This document shows, in pieces, positions 22,825 through 32,074 of a stretch of DNA of 64,000 nucleotides. Both the position numbers and the translations under genes were made by a program. The DNA comes from Marinibacterium profundimaris. Its GTDB lineage: Bacteria; Pseudomonadota; Alphaproteobacteria; Rhodobacterales; Rhodobacteraceae. Each line of letters opens with the position of its first letter. Within the stretch, counting starts at the first letter, position 1. The stretch covers positions 248,001 to 312,000 of the forward strand of contig NZ_AQQR01000001.1 of assembly GCF_002210095.1 (NCBI RefSeq), read 5' to 3'. The notes below the pieces were generated by a model that saw only the letters and a program-made list of their open reading frames with translations, was not told the DNA's origin and did not search any database.

Positions 22825-23412
22825 TCAGACCGCGCGCAGCTGATCGGCACCGACGGTGACGCGGGTCTGCCCGCCCATCATCGTCATCAGCAGCCGCACC
22901 CGGCGATCCGGCTCCAGCCGCTCGATCTCGGCCAGGGTATCGGCGAAGGGACCGGAGGCCAGCCGCACCGTCTGCCCCGGCGCCAGCCCACCCGGCGGGC
23001 GCAGCCGTCCTTTCCCGTCGCAGCGTGTGATAAGGCCGTCGACGATCCCCTCGGGCACCGGCACCGGCCCCCGCCCGAAGGCCACAAGGCGCTGCACGCC
23101 GAAGGTCGAATTCACCGCCCGCCAGACGGAGGCCGCCGGATCCAGGCTGACGAAGACATACCCCGGAAAAACCGGCCGCTCGGCCGAGACAAAGCGCCCC
23201 CGGGACCGGATCATCCGCTCTTCCAGCGGCAGGAAGGTTCCGAAGCCCTGGCGCCGCAGGTTCCGTTCGGCCGCGCGGGCGCCGTTGGGCTTCAGCTGGG
23301 CCAGGAACCACGCTGCATTTCGCTCGCGCCGGACCGGCCTCGGGGGCCTTTCCCCCGGGGCCCTTGCGGATCCCGAGCCATCCTCTGTCGCAATTTCATA
23401 GAGATCGTTCAT
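22825..23412 (-). CDS. NusG/RfaH-like specialised transcription factor
   Basis: A 195-residue NusG paralog. The NGN domain shows AWFLAQLKPNGARAAERNL, then FLPLEER and FPGYVFVSLDP; the C-terminal KOW-like part shows LAPGQTVRLASGPFADTLAEI. Housekeeping nusG normally sits beside secE and rplK, so this EPS-locus copy is most likely an RfaH/LoaP-type operon-specific antiterminator. An ops-like element lies in the gap before the divergent flippase operon. The ATG at 23412 was chosen at the family-like N-terminus; the ribosome site is weak. The gene precedes the kinase gene and is probably cotranscribed with it. Confidence 0.88.
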   Translation of the reverse strand: MNDLYEIATEDGSGSARAPGERPPRPVRRERNAAWFLAQLKPNGARAAERNLRRQGFGTFLPLEERMIRSRGRFVSAERPVFPGYVFVSLDPAASVWRAVNSTFGVQRLVAFGRGPVPVPEGIVDGLITRCDGKGRLRPPGGLAPGQTVRLASGPFADTLAEIERLEPDRRVRLLMTMMGGQTRVTVGADQLRAV

Positions 23413-23761
23413 TTGGCTGCATCCCGCTAAGACAGTGACACCTGCAACCCACACCCTTAGGTTGATATCAACGCTGTTAGAATGAAAACTCAAGTCGTTT
23501 CTGCAGCGCACGGCCGGCGTCGCCTGCGCCACGACCCACTTGAAAAATCAATATTTCCAGCTTGATGAAGGCCATAGAGCGCCTGTCGGCCTGCGACAAA
23601 ACCTCCCGATCGAAGCCTCACAGCAACAATGGATGCTTCAACCCGAAGATTAACGAAATATTCACCAATTAATGGGCTAACACCCAATTCCGAAAAACAG
23701 AACTTTAAATCGGGATTCCCGGTTGCCTTGCCGCCCAAATCCCGGCTTTCCTGATCCTATT

Positions 23762-23777
23762 CGAATCCACGGATTCG
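23762..23777. promoter_or_regulatory. Operator-like inverted repeat before the flippase operon
   Basis: Perfect 7-bp arms CGAATCC and GGATTCG separated by two bases. Its size and position suit a repressor or activator site. The binding protein is unknown. Confidence 0.4.
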
Positions 23778-23796
23778 TGCGGTCATGCCCCCAGGG

Positions 23797-23838
23797 ACCC
23801 AAAGCCATGTCGGCAGTCCTTGTGCGGTAGCTTTGGGT
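23797..23838 (+). promoter_or_regulatory. ops/JUMPstart-like element in a stem-loop
   Basis: ACCCAAAGC and GCTTTGGGT form a perfect 9-bp stem around a 24-base loop. The right arm overlaps TGCGGTAGCTT (23823-23833), one mismatch from the RfaH ops consensus GGCGGTAGNNT. It lies upstream of the flippase start and beside a NusG-paralog gene. Confidence 0.5.
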
Positions 23839-23917
23839 GCCGCCCAACCGGCTCCGCCGCGCCCTCCTGATCCGACCCCAGCCTGCGCTCCCGACCTTTC
23901 GCGTCCCGATCCATCCG

Positions 23918-25276
23918 ATGACACATCTGCGCACACGCAATTACCTGACCCAGGTGAAATGGTCCGGCGTCTTCAAGATCGTCACGACGATGGCCACGCT
24001 GCTGTCCACCTCGCTGCTGCTTAACATGCTGGGGCCGGCGCGCTACGGAACGCTGTCGCTGATCCTGTCCCTGCAGGCCTGGATCGTCCTGTTCGACCTG
24101 GGCATCGGCAAGGGGCTGCGCAACCACGTGGCACGGTCCCTGGCCCGGGACGACCTGCCAGGCGCGCGTGCGGCGATCGGCACGGCCTATGCGCTTTTCG
24201 GCCTGATCTGCCTGGCGCTGGCGGCGCTGTCCCTGCCGCTGCTGGGCCGCGTCGACTGGGCCGGGCTGCTGAACGCCGGCGCGGTGTCCGGCGAGGACCT
24301 GAGGCTGGCCGTCATCTCGGCGCTGCTTTTCGCTCTGGCCGGGCTTTGGGTCGGGATCGTGACCCAGGTCTGCGGCGCGTTGCAGCGCAGCGCCCTGCCG
24401 GCGGGATGTGCCGCGCTGAACACCGGGGCCTTCGCGGTGGCGATCGGCATCTTGGCACTGACCGGTGGCGGATCATTGGCCCTGATCGTCACGCTGCAGG
24501 GCACGCTGGCCCTGCTCAGCGGCCTGTTGCTGACCCTGCACGTCTTCCGCCTGCGCCCGGACCTGCGGCCGCGCGGGCTGCGCATCGGCCCCTCTGCCCG
24601 GACGCTGCTGCACAGCGGAGGCCGCTTCCTGTCGATCCAGCTTTGCCTGCTGCTGATCTTCGCCACGGACAAGCTGCTGGTCGCCCGGCTGCTGGGCACG
24701 GCCGAGGTGGCGCAATACGACGTGGTCTTCAAGATCTTCGCGCTGCTCACCACCGGTCACCTGCTGGTCGTCGGCCCGCTCTGGTCCGCCTTCACCGAGG
24801 CCTATCATCGCGACGATACCTCGTGGATCCGGCGCACGCTTCTGGCTCAGGGTCAGGTGCTGGTGCTGCTGGTCTGCGCGGCGCTGCTGCTGGCGGGGCT
24901 GACCCGGTGGATCGTGGGGATCTGGATCGGCGACGGGCTGGCCGTGGACGGCATGCTGCCCTGGGCCATGGCCGCCTTCGCGATCCTGCTGATGTGGAAC
25001 AACCTGTTCGGCGCCCTTCTCAACGGCATCGGCGCGCTGCGGGCGCAGGTGATCGCCTCGGCCCTGGGGGCCGCGGTGAACATCCCGCTGTCGATCCTGC
25101 TGGTGCGATGGGCGGGCATGGGGGTGTCGGGCATCGTGCTGGCCACCGCGCTCAGCATCGCGATCCAGTCGCTGATGATGCCGCTGGCGGCGCTGCGCGC
25201 CCTGCCCCTGACTGCCGCGCCCCTGCGCCTGCGCCACTGGCGCGTCTATCTTCGGAAACTGGCGTCATGGCCCTGA
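23918..25276 (+). CDS. Oligosaccharide flippase (Wzx-like, MATE/MVF superfamily)
   Basis: Flips lipid-linked repeat units across the inner membrane. About 452 residues with twelve or more hydrophobic segments; the N-terminal motif MATLLSTSLLLNMLGPARYGTLSL is typical of polysaccharide flippases. The ATG at 23918 is the most family-like start. The frame also has a GTG at 23837, but that would overlap the ops-like stem-loop and add unconvincing residues; the ribosome site is weak for both. First gene of a tightly packed plus-strand EPS operon reaching at least 31817. Confidence 0.85.
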   Translation: MTHLRTRNYLTQVKWSGVFKIVTTMATLLSTSLLLNMLGPARYGTLSLILSLQAWIVLFDLGIGKGLRNHVARSLARDDLPGARAAIGTAYALFGLICLALAALSLPLLGRVDWAGLLNAGAVSGEDLRLAVISALLFALAGLWVGIVTQVCGALQRSALPAGCAALNTGAFAVAIGILALTGGGSLALIVTLQGTLALLSGLLLTLHVFRLRPDLRPRGLRIGPSARTLLHSGGRFLSIQLCLLLIFATDKLLVARLLGTAEVAQYDVVFKIFALLTTGHLLVVGPLWSAFTEAYHRDDTSWIRRTLLAQGQVLVLLVCAALLLAGLTRWIVGIWIGDGLAVDGMLPWAMAAFAILLMWNNLFGALLNGIGALRAQVIASALGAAVNIPLSILLVRWAGMGVSGIVLATALSIAIQSLMMPLAALRALPLTAAPLRLRHWRVYLRKLASWP

Positions 25277-25307
25277 GCCCGGCCCGCCAATCCAGCACGA
25301 GGCACCG

Positions 25308-26120
25308 ATGACCACCCATTTCATGACCTACGGCACCGCCGCCTTCACCGACCGCGCGCGCAACCTGGCCGACAGCGCAAGCGCCGTCGGCTTCGACACG
25401 ATCCACGTCCTGTCGGCCGGGGATCTCGCCGACAGCGCCTTTGCCCAGCGCAACGCCGCCACGCTTTCGGCCCCGCGCGGCGCAGGCTACTGGCTGTGGA
25501 AGCCCTACCTGATCCGCCGCCTGCTCTCGCGGCTGGGCCAGGGCGATGTGCTGGTCTATTCCGACGCCGGGCGCGACGATTACTACCGCTTCTCGCGCTT
25601 CCCAGAACGCCTCGTCGCGTCCCTGCGCGCGACCCGGCAGGGATTTGTCGCCGGCACCACCATCGGCCATCTGGGCGACATCGGCACCTGGACCAAGCGC
25701 GACTGCCTTGTCCTGATGCAGGCCGACGACCCCGAAACCCTGCGCCAGCCGATGGTTCAATCCACCTGGAGCCTCTGGACACCAAGCCGGGCCGCGCTGG
25801 CCTTCCTGGATGCCTGGCTGGAGCTTTGCCAGGATCCGCGCTGCCTGACCGACCAGGACAACGTGCTGGGGCAGGACAATCGCGAGGGCTTTATTGACCA
25901 TCGGCACGATCAGTCGATCTGTTCGATCCTGGCACACCGGATGCGGGCGCCGGTGCTGGATTTCTCGCGCACGGTGGTCCACCGGGTGCTGGAACGGCGG
26001 CCGCGCAGCGCGCTGGGCGGGCTGTTCTACAAGCGGCTGGAGAATTGCGACGACCTGATGGGCTGCGACACGCCCTGGCTGCTGATGCGCGAATACATGC
26101 GGCTGAGGCACAGGGCTTGA
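25308..26120 (+). CDS. Putative GT-A-type glycosyltransferase
   Basis: A 270-residue protein from the EPS operon. YWLWKPYLIRRLL and the YSDAGRDDYY acidic motif near 83-92, followed by a late HRHDQSICSILAHR motif, resemble nucleotide-sugar-binding and catalytic features of small GT-A capsular/galactosyltransferase-like enzymes. No signal peptide is visible. A GAGG precedes the ATG. Sugar and linkage cannot be read from sequence, and the family assignment is tentative. Confidence 0.6.
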   Translation: MTTHFMTYGTAAFTDRARNLADSASAVGFDTIHVLSAGDLADSAFAQRNAATLSAPRGAGYWLWKPYLIRRLLSRLGQGDVLVYSDAGRDDYYRFSRFPERLVASLRATRQGFVAGTTIGHLGDIGTWTKRDCLVLMQADDPETLRQPMVQSTWSLWTPSRAALAFLDAWLELCQDPRCLTDQDNVLGQDNREGFIDHRHDQSICSILAHRMRAPVLDFSRTVVHRVLERRPRSALGGLFYKRLENCDDLMGCDTPWLLMREYMRLRHRA

Positions 26121-26144
26121 AGGTGCGGGCATGAGGGTCCAGGC

Positions 26145-27137
26145 ATGAAGGTGTCGGAACACGCGGGCCGGGTGCACGTGGCCTACCGGCTGGGCCATCG
26201 CGACGATTACCTGCGGCTGTTCTCGGGGCTTTTCGGGCTGCAGCCCTCGGTCGGCATGGTCGGGCGGCGCAACCTGCGCCCCCTGCTGCGGGCCGAGGCG
26301 CTGCTGTTCGGGACGATCGACGACGATTACGCCGGCTTTATCGTGGTGGCACTGCTGCGCGCGGCGCTGGGGCGGCGGACGGCCGGGGTCTTTTTGCGAC
26401 CGCAGACCTGCTTTGGCCGCAAGGGGCTGATCTACGGGGCCAAACGCCGGATCTTCGCGGCGCTGAAACGGGTGCCCGGGGTCTCTGTCTTCACGATCGT
26501 GCCCTTCTCGGTCGCGCCCGATTTCGCCGCCGTCGCCCGCGACGGGCTGGTCGATCCGCAGATGTGGGACCTGGACACGGCAAGGATCGCGCCGGATCCC
26601 GACCTGACCCGCCGCATCACCGACGAGGCCGCGGGCCGGCGGGTCATCGCCTTCATCGGCTCGGCGCATCGTTCCAAGGGGATCGACATGCTCTGCGACG
26701 CGATCAGCCACCCGGACTGGCCGCGCGACCGGATCCTTGCCGTCATCGGCGGACGCATCCCCGACAATCAGGCGCCCGTGGTCGGGGCGCTGCCGCCCGG
26801 CGCCGCGATGGTGCTGCCGCGCTTCCTGGCCGAGGCCGAGCTGATGGCGCTTTACGCGGCCGCCGATCTGGTCTGGGCCTGCTACCGGCCGGAGTATGAC
26901 CAGGCCTCGGGCATCTTCGGGCGGGCCGTGCAGCTGTCCCGCCTGCCGGTGGTCCGCGCGGGATCGCTTGTCGCCCGTTTCGCCCGGCACTTCGGCCTGC
27001 AGACGGTGGAACTGTCCGACGAACTCCCCGCAGCCGCCCTGCTTGACCCGGACCCCTCGGCCGAGGCGCCGAACCTCGCCGCCCTGCGCGATCTCTGGCG
27101 GCGCGATTTCATCGACAGGGTGCGCGCCGCGCTGTGA
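26145..27137 (+). CDS. GT-B-type glycosyltransferase
   Basis: A 330-residue EPS glycosyltransferase. The C-terminal Rossmann-like half shows VIAFIGSAHRSKGIDML near 170 and the family-4-like LMALYAAADLVWACYRPEYDQASGIFGRA near 235-262, where the acidic residue before QASG is in the usual nucleotide-sugar position. The N-terminal half is divergent. It lies 24 bases after the preceding gene, and its stop overlaps a possible GTG start of the next gene (GTGA). Confidence 0.75.
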   Translation: MKVSEHAGRVHVAYRLGHRDDYLRLFSGLFGLQPSVGMVGRRNLRPLLRAEALLFGTIDDDYAGFIVVALLRAALGRRTAGVFLRPQTCFGRKGLIYGAKRRIFAALKRVPGVSVFTIVPFSVAPDFAAVARDGLVDPQMWDLDTARIAPDPDLTRRITDEAAGRRVIAFIGSAHRSKGIDMLCDAISHPDWPRDRILAVIGGRIPDNQAPVVGALPPGAAMVLPRFLAEAELMALYAAADLVWACYRPEYDQASGIFGRAVQLSRLPVVRAGSLVARFARHFGLQTVELSDELPAAALLDPDPSAEAPNLAALRDLWRRDFIDRVRAAL

Positions 27138-27169
27138 CGCACCGGGGCACATGGGGCACACGGGGGCGC

Positions 27170-28471
27170 ATGGATCTGAAATCCGCCTCGCTCTTCGCCG
27201 CGATCGTGATCTGGCCGGTCGCGGGCTATCCCCTGCTCGCCGCGCTGACCAGCAGCTTGGGCGGCAACAACACGGCGCTCTCGATCGCCGGACGCGGGCT
27301 GGTGGCGCTTGCCGCGCTGCTGCTGCTCAGCCGCTGGCGGCCCCGGGCGACCTGGGTGCTGGTGCTGTTCGGGGCCTTCTGGCTGGCCTATGCGCTGCGC
27401 CTGGTGATCAGCCTGCATATCCGGGGCGAGCCGGTCTCGCGCACGGCCGAGACCTTCTGGATCTGGTCCCTGGGCGCCTGCCTTCTGCCCGCACTGGCGG
27501 TGCATGTCGGCTTCAGCCCGACCACGGCGCTGCGCCTGCCCCGCCCGCTGCTGGTGATCTCGCTGATCAGCATCGGGCTCTTGCTGCTGAGCGGCGGCAC
27601 CGCCTTCCTGCGCGAGGACGGCACGATGGCCCAGATCGACCGCTGGAACGTCGGCGCGCTGAACCCGATCTCCATGGGGCATCTGGGCGTGACGGCGATC
27701 CTGCTGGGCCTTTCCATCCGGGTCACCCGGGGCCATGACCGCCGCATGCGGATGCTGGCGCTGGTCTCCATCGGCGCCGGGGCGGTGATCGCGGTGCTGG
27801 CCAATTCGCGCGGGCCCTTCGTGGCCCTGGCGCTCGCCTTCTCCGTGCTGCTCATCGCGCGGGCCCGGCACCGCCGCGCTCTGTGGATGGCGATCGCCAC
27901 CGCCATGGGCGCGCTCTGGCTGGCGCTTAGCGCGCCCGACCTGCTCTTTGGCCCCACCGGGGTCCTCGCCCGGTTCACCGCCATATCCGAAGGCACCGAC
28001 ATGTCGGCCGAAGGCCGCACCATAGCCTTTGCCGGCGCCCTGCGGCAATTCCTCTCCGCCCCGCTCTTCGGGGACGCGCTGGAGGAACGGATCACCGGCT
28101 ACTACCCGCACAACGTCACGCTCGAGGCCTTCATGGCCACCGGGCTGATCGGCGGCCTGCCCTTCCTGCTGCTGACACTGGGCACCCTGCGCGCGGCCTG
28201 GGGGCTGGCGCGGATGGGATCGACCTTTACCTGGATCGGGCTTCTGGCGGTGCAATACCTTGTCGCGGCGCAGTTTTCCGGGGCGATCTACCAGTCGCCC
28301 GCGATGTGGGTCATGGCGCTGCTGTGCCTGGCCGCCCATCGCGACCAGCTGCGCCGCCGCAGGCTGGCGCGGATGATGCGCCGCCGTCTTACGCACAGCG
28401 GGCTGAGAGCGCCCCGCCGCAGACCGCCAGCCCCCGCAGCGCCGCCCCCGCAAGGAGCCTCCCATGCCTGA
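27170..28471 (+). CDS. O-antigen polymerase/ligase-family membrane protein (Wzy-like, 2)
   Basis: A roughly 433-residue polytopic inner-membrane protein with about ten helices and the Wzy_C-like loop (ANSRGPFVALALA, then DALEERITGYYPHNVTLEAFMATG). Probably the polymerase for this EPS repeat unit, or the partner of the Wzy-like protein at 18243. The ATG at 27170 follows GGGGG; a GTG at 27134 would overlap the upstream stop by four bases and add twelve residues, and cannot be excluded. It overlaps the next gene by eight bases. Confidence 0.8.
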   Translation: MDLKSASLFAAIVIWPVAGYPLLAALTSSLGGNNTALSIAGRGLVALAALLLLSRWRPRATWVLVLFGAFWLAYALRLVISLHIRGEPVSRTAETFWIWSLGACLLPALAVHVGFSPTTALRLPRPLLVISLISIGLLLLSGGTAFLREDGTMAQIDRWNVGALNPISMGHLGVTAILLGLSIRVTRGHDRRMRMLALVSIGAGAVIAVLANSRGPFVALALAFSVLLIARARHRRALWMAIATAMGALWLALSAPDLLFGPTGVLARFTAISEGTDMSAEGRTIAFAGALRQFLSAPLFGDALEERITGYYPHNVTLEAFMATGLIGGLPFLLLTLGTLRAAWGLARMGSTFTWIGLLAVQYLVAAQFSGAIYQSPAMWVMALLCLAAHRDQLRRRRLARMMRRRLTHSGLRAPRRRPPAPAAPPPQGASHA

Positions 28472-29636
28472 TCCCGATTGCCGCCATACCTCTCCGGCAG
28501 GAAACGATGGCCCCGCGGTGCCGCGCGTCGCCGTGATCTACACCCATTTCCCGCATTACCGCGAACCGGTCTTCCGCGCCCTGGCCCGTGCCGAGGATCT
28601 TGACTGCCGCTTCTTCTACGACCCCTCCGGCATCGCCGAAACCATCCGCAGCGGCGCCACCGCCCAGCGCCATGCCGCATTGCCGGTCCGCCGGATCGGG
28701 CCCCTGATGCTGCAGCCCGGCACCCTGCGGCTGGCCCTGAGGGGAGAGTTCGACGCCTTCATCCTGCTGGGCAACCCGTTCATCCTGACGTCCTGGCTGG
28801 CCGCCGCGATCCTGCGCCTGCGCCGCCGGCCTGTGCTGTTCTGGACCCACGGCTGGCTCCGGCCCGAAACCGGGGCCAAGGGACGCCTTCGCCGCGCCTA
28901 TTACCGGCTGGCGGACGCGCTTCTGGTCTACGGCGAGCGCGCGCGCGGCCTTGGCACCGCCGCCGGCTACCCGGCCGGGCGGATCCACGTGATCTACAAT
29001 TCGCTCGACTACGACCGGCAGAAGGCCCTGCGCCTGGCGTTGGGCCCGGCCCGGCCGCCCGAGGACCCGGGACGCCCCGTGCGCTTCCTGACCGTCGCGC
29101 GGCTGGTCGAGGGGCTGGATCTTCACATCGCGCTGGACGCCATCCGGCGCCTGCGCGACCAGTCCGACCCGCCGGTCAGCCTGACCATAGTCGGCGACGG
29201 CCCCCTGCGGGGCGCGCTGGAACGCCAGGCCGCGCGCGAGGACCTGCCGGTACAGTTCACCGGCGCGATCTACGACGAGGCGCGGCTGGCAGAGCTCTTC
29301 CTCGACAGCGCCGCGGTGGTCTCTCCCGGTAAGGTCGGGCTTCTGGCGATGCATGCGCTGGCCTACGGCATTCCGGTGATCACCCATGACGACGCCGACC
29401 ACCAGATGCCCGAGGTCGAGGCGATCGAGGATGGCCGCACCGGCGCCTTCTTTCGCCGGGGCGATGCCGCCGACCTGGCCGCCAGGATGCACGCGCTGTC
29501 GCGGCGCGGCATCGACGCCGACGCCCGTGCCGCCGCGATCACCCGGATCGAGACCGATTACACGCCCACCCGCCAGGCCGATCGCATCACCGCGGCGGTC
29601 CATGCCCTTCTGACCAGACCGGAGGCCCACGCATGA
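28464..29636 (+). CDS. Family 4 glycosyltransferase (GT-B)
   Basis: A 390-residue retaining-type glycosyltransferase. The N-terminal acceptor domain begins [20 protein letters not shown]. The donor domain has [20 protein letters not shown] near 208, [15 protein letters not shown] near 250 and the [25 protein letters not shown] stretch near 283, a GT4-like pattern with the acidic pair somewhat degenerate. AAGGAG lies upstream. The ATG overlaps the previous gene and the stop overlaps the next gene (ATGA), so translation is coupled. Confidence 0.85.
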   Translation: MPDPDCRHTSPAGNDGPAVPRVAVIYTHFPHYREPVFRALARAEDLDCRFFYDPSGIAETIRSGATAQRHAALPVRRIGPLMLQPGTLRLALRGEFDAFILLGNPFILTSWLAAAILRLRRRPVLFWTHGWLRPETGAKGRLRRAYYRLADALLVYGERARGLGTAAGYPAGRIHVIYNSLDYDRQKALRLALGPARPPEDPGRPVRFLTVARLVEGLDLHIALDAIRRLRDQSDPPVSLTIVGDGPLRGALERQAAREDLPVQFTGAIYDEARLAELFLDSAAVVSPGKVGLLAMHALAYGIPVITHDDADHQMPEVEAIEDGRTGAFFRRGDAADLAARMHALSRRGIDADARAAAITRIETDYTPTRQADRITAAVHALLTRPEAHA

Positions 29637-30211
29637 CCCTGAACCCCAGCCTTGCCGCGCCGCCTGCCCTGCGGCCCCTGTCGCCGCCCCGCGCGGCCTT
29701 CCGCAACCTGAAGATCGCCGTGAACCGTTTGCGCTACGGCGCCTTCGGCGTCGACCGCACCACCTACCTGACCGGCGGCAGCCGGATCCACCGCTCTCTG
29801 GTGATGGGGCCCTACGGCTATGTCGGCCCCGGCGCCCAGATCCCTTCGGGCGTGCGGGCGGGCAAATACGTCATCATCGGGCCCGAGCTTCTGGTGACCG
29901 GCGACGACCACCTCTTCGACCGGCCCGGCACGGCGATCATCTTCTCGGGCCGCCCCGAACAGCGCGCGCTGGTGATCGGCGACGATGTCTGGATCGGTGC
30001 GCGGGTCACGGTGATGAAGGGCCTGCGCATCGGGCGCGGCGCGGTCATCGCCGCCGGCGCCGTCGTGACCCGCGACGTGGCCCCCTACACAATCGTCGGC
30101 GGCGTCCCCGCCCGGCGCATCCGCACCCGGTTCACGCCGGACCAGCGCGCGGTCCACGACGGCTTTCTCGACCGCCCCGCCGCGCGCGGCGACTTCTGCG
30201 GACCCGTCTGA
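29633..30211 (+). CDS. Hexapeptide-repeat acyltransferase (EPS O-acetyltransferase, 1)
   Basis: A 192-residue left-handed beta-helix acyltransferase. Hexapeptide repeats run from about 55 to 160 ([18 protein letters not shown], then [20 protein letters not shown] and [14 protein letters not shown]), ending in the acetyl-CoA-site motif [12 protein letters not shown]. The active-site histidine is probably in GDDHLF near 84. It most likely acetylates an EPS sugar or lipid-linked intermediate. The start overlaps the upstream stop (ATGA). Confidence 0.85.
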   Translation: MTLNPSLAAPPALRPLSPPRAAFRNLKIAVNRLRYGAFGVDRTTYLTGGSRIHRSLVMGPYGYVGPGAQIPSGVRAGKYVIIGPELLVTGDDHLFDRPGTAIIFSGRPEQRALVIGDDVWIGARVTVMKGLRIGRGAVIAAGAVVTRDVAPYTIVGGVPARRIRTRFTPDQRAVHDGFLDRPAARGDFCGPV

Positions 30212-30225
30212 GCCAGGAGACCCCC

Positions 30226-30807
30226 ATGACCGACACCGCCAACCGCAGCTTCCCGTCCACACCTCCCCGCCCGGCGGATATCCGCGCCAACCGTGCCGCC
30301 CGCAAATGGAGCCGGAAAGAGCTCCTCCTGCGCCTGCTCTGGGCGCTGGCCCATCCCGCCTTCCGCCTCAGCCCGCGCCCGATGTGGGGCTGGCGGCGCG
30401 GCCTTCTGCGCCTGTTCGGCGCGCGGATCGGACAACAGGTGCATGTCTATCCCACCGCGCGGATCCTGATCCCCTGGACGCTGACTATCGACGACGAGGC
30501 CTCGGTGGGCGATCGCGCGATCCTATATGCCCTGGGCCCGATCCGCATCGGCGCGCGGGCCACGGTCTCGCAGGGGGCGCATCTGTGCGCGGGCAGCCAC
30601 GACACCACGCGGCCCGACCGGCCGCTGGTGAAACCGCCGATCCGCATCGGTGCGGATGCCTGGATCGCGGCCGAGGCCTTCGTCGGCCCGGGCGTGACCA
30701 TCGGCACCGGCGCCATCGTCGGCGCGCGGGCCGTGGCGATGGCGGATGTGGGCCCGGCAACCACCGTCGTCGGCAACCCCGCCCGCCCGGTCCGGAGGCG
30801 CGCATGA
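30226..30807 (+). CDS. WcaF-like hexapeptide acetyltransferase (2)
   Basis: A 193-residue acetyltransferase resembling colanic-acid WcaF. The N-terminal helical part (NRAARKWSRKELLLRLLWAL) precedes the repeats (ILIPWTLTIDDEASVGDRAI, then IRIGARATVSQGAHLCAGSH with the likely catalytic histidine, then PIRIGADAWIAAEAFVGPGV), ending TTVVGNPARPVR. CAGGAG precedes the ATG. A GTATTTGG-free, tightly spaced position between a hexapeptide gene and a glycosyltransferase gene supports modification of the same EPS. Confidence 0.86.
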   Translation: MTDTANRSFPSTPPRPADIRANRAARKWSRKELLLRLLWALAHPAFRLSPRPMWGWRRGLLRLFGARIGQQVHVYPTARILIPWTLTIDDEASVGDRAILYALGPIRIGARATVSQGAHLCAGSHDTTRPDRPLVKPPIRIGADAWIAAEAFVGPGVTIGTGAIVGARAVAMADVGPATTVVGNPARPVRRRA

Positions 30808-31817
30808 CGCTCACACAGCCCCCGCAAAGCGGCGATCTTGCCATCGCCGACCCGCCGGAACCTGCCGCTGCCCCTCTGCCGCCGCCACGGCCCGCGCCGC
30901 AGCGGCCCGGCCCCCCCGACCTCACCGTCCTGATCCTGACGCGCGACGAGGCCCGCCATATCGGCCGCGCGCTGGCCTCGGTCTCGCGGATCGCGCGGCG
31001 CATCGTGGTGGTCGACAGCGGCTCCACCGACGACACGATCCGCATTGCCCGCGCGGCTGGCGCTCGGGTGCTCCGCCATCCCTGGACCAACTATGCGACA
31101 CAGCTCAACTGGGCGCTCGACCAGCTGCCGCCCGAAACAGGCTGGGTCCTGCGGCTGGACGCGGACGAGATCGTCACGCCCCCGCTTGCGCATGAAATCG
31201 CCCGGCAGCTGCCCCTGCAATCGCCCGACACCGACGGGATCTATGTCTCGCGCCGGATGACCTTCATGGGGCGTCCGATCCGCTGGGGCGGGGTGTTTCC
31301 GGTGCGTGTCCTGCGGCTGTTCCGCCATGGCCGCGGCCGGTGCGAGGCGCGCTGGATGGACGAACATGTCCTTGTCTCCGGCCCCACCGGCGATTTCGGC
31401 GGCGAAATCCTGGACGACAACCGCAACACGCTGGGCTGGTGGACCGACAAGCACAATGCCTATGCCGCGCGCGAGGTGGTGGACCTGCTCAACCTCGAAC
31501 ACCGCTTCCTTGCGCATGAAACCATCGCCGGGCTGCAGCGCGGCCGGCCCAGCGGCGTCAAGCGCTGGATCAAGGAACATCTCTATGCCCGCCTGCCCGG
31601 CGGCTGGCGGGCCGGGGCCTATTTCCTCTACCGCTACGTGGTTCGGCTGGGCTTTCTCGACGGGCGCGAGGGGGCGGCGTTCCACGTGCTGCAGGGCTTC
31701 TGGTACCGCTACCTGGTCGACGCCAAGCTCTACCAGGTCCGCCGCCACATGCGCGAGACAGGCGCGGATGCGCCCACGGCGATTGCCGAGGTTCTCGGCA
31801 TAAGGGTGCTGGACTGA
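30804..31817 (+). CDS. Family 2 glycosyltransferase (WaaE/KdtX-like)
   Basis: A 337-residue GT-A enzyme. A proline-rich N-terminus of about 38 residues precedes DLTVLILTRDEARHIGRALAS, IVVVDSGSTDDTIRIAR and the DXD-type LRLDADEIVTP. The later GGVFPVRVLRLFRHGRGRCEAR segment and the long C-terminal region resemble the LPS-core glycosyltransferase WaaE/KdtX group. The start overlaps the preceding stop (ATGA). It ends the densely packed run of genes that began with the flippase; a roughly 200-base gap follows. Confidence 0.85.
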   Translation: MTLTQPPQSGDLAIADPPEPAAAPLPPPRPAPQRPGPPDLTVLILTRDEARHIGRALASVSRIARRIVVVDSGSTDDTIRIARAAGARVLRHPWTNYATQLNWALDQLPPETGWVLRLDADEIVTPPLAHEIARQLPLQSPDTDGIYVSRRMTFMGRPIRWGGVFPVRVLRLFRHGRGRCEARWMDEHVLVSGPTGDFGGEILDDNRNTLGWWTDKHNAYAAREVVDLLNLEHRFLAHETIAGLQRGRPSGVKRWIKEHLYARLPGGWRAGAYFLYRYVVRLGFLDGREGAAFHVLQGFWYRYLVDAKLYQVRRHMRETGADAPTAIAEVLGIRVLD

Positions 31818-32074
31818 TGCCCGCCCGCAGCACGGCGCGGTGGCCCGTTTCCGACAGGCTTGAGAGCAGGACGGCAGGGCCGCTTTCCCGGCCCGGACCG
31901 GGCGATGCAGGGGCCGGCCAGGGGTCAAGGTTCCGCCGTTTGCCCATGCGGAATGACCTGCATGATGCAAAACTACAATTGCCGCGCGATTTGCGGCACC
32001 TGAACGGCCACTAGGCGTTGCAGAGAAAGCCGAAAAAACCGCAATATCCGGTCGTGATCCCGCGGCCGGCCCGG

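Larger units (their letters stand above)
23413..23917. other. Divergent EPS regulatory gap
   Basis: A 505-base, relatively AT-rich gap between the NusG-like gene and the flippase gene. It holds the palindrome GTTGATATCAAC (23461-23472), a GATTAAC half CtrA-like site near 23647, the inverted repeat CGAATCC-AC-GGATTCG (23762-23777) and an ops-like stem-loop (23797-23838). No further gene is supported. Confidence 0.6.

Noticed and set aside
23649..23676. CtrA site in the flippase gap
   Set aside because: TTAA half-sites are present but spaced 15 bases apart, not 7.
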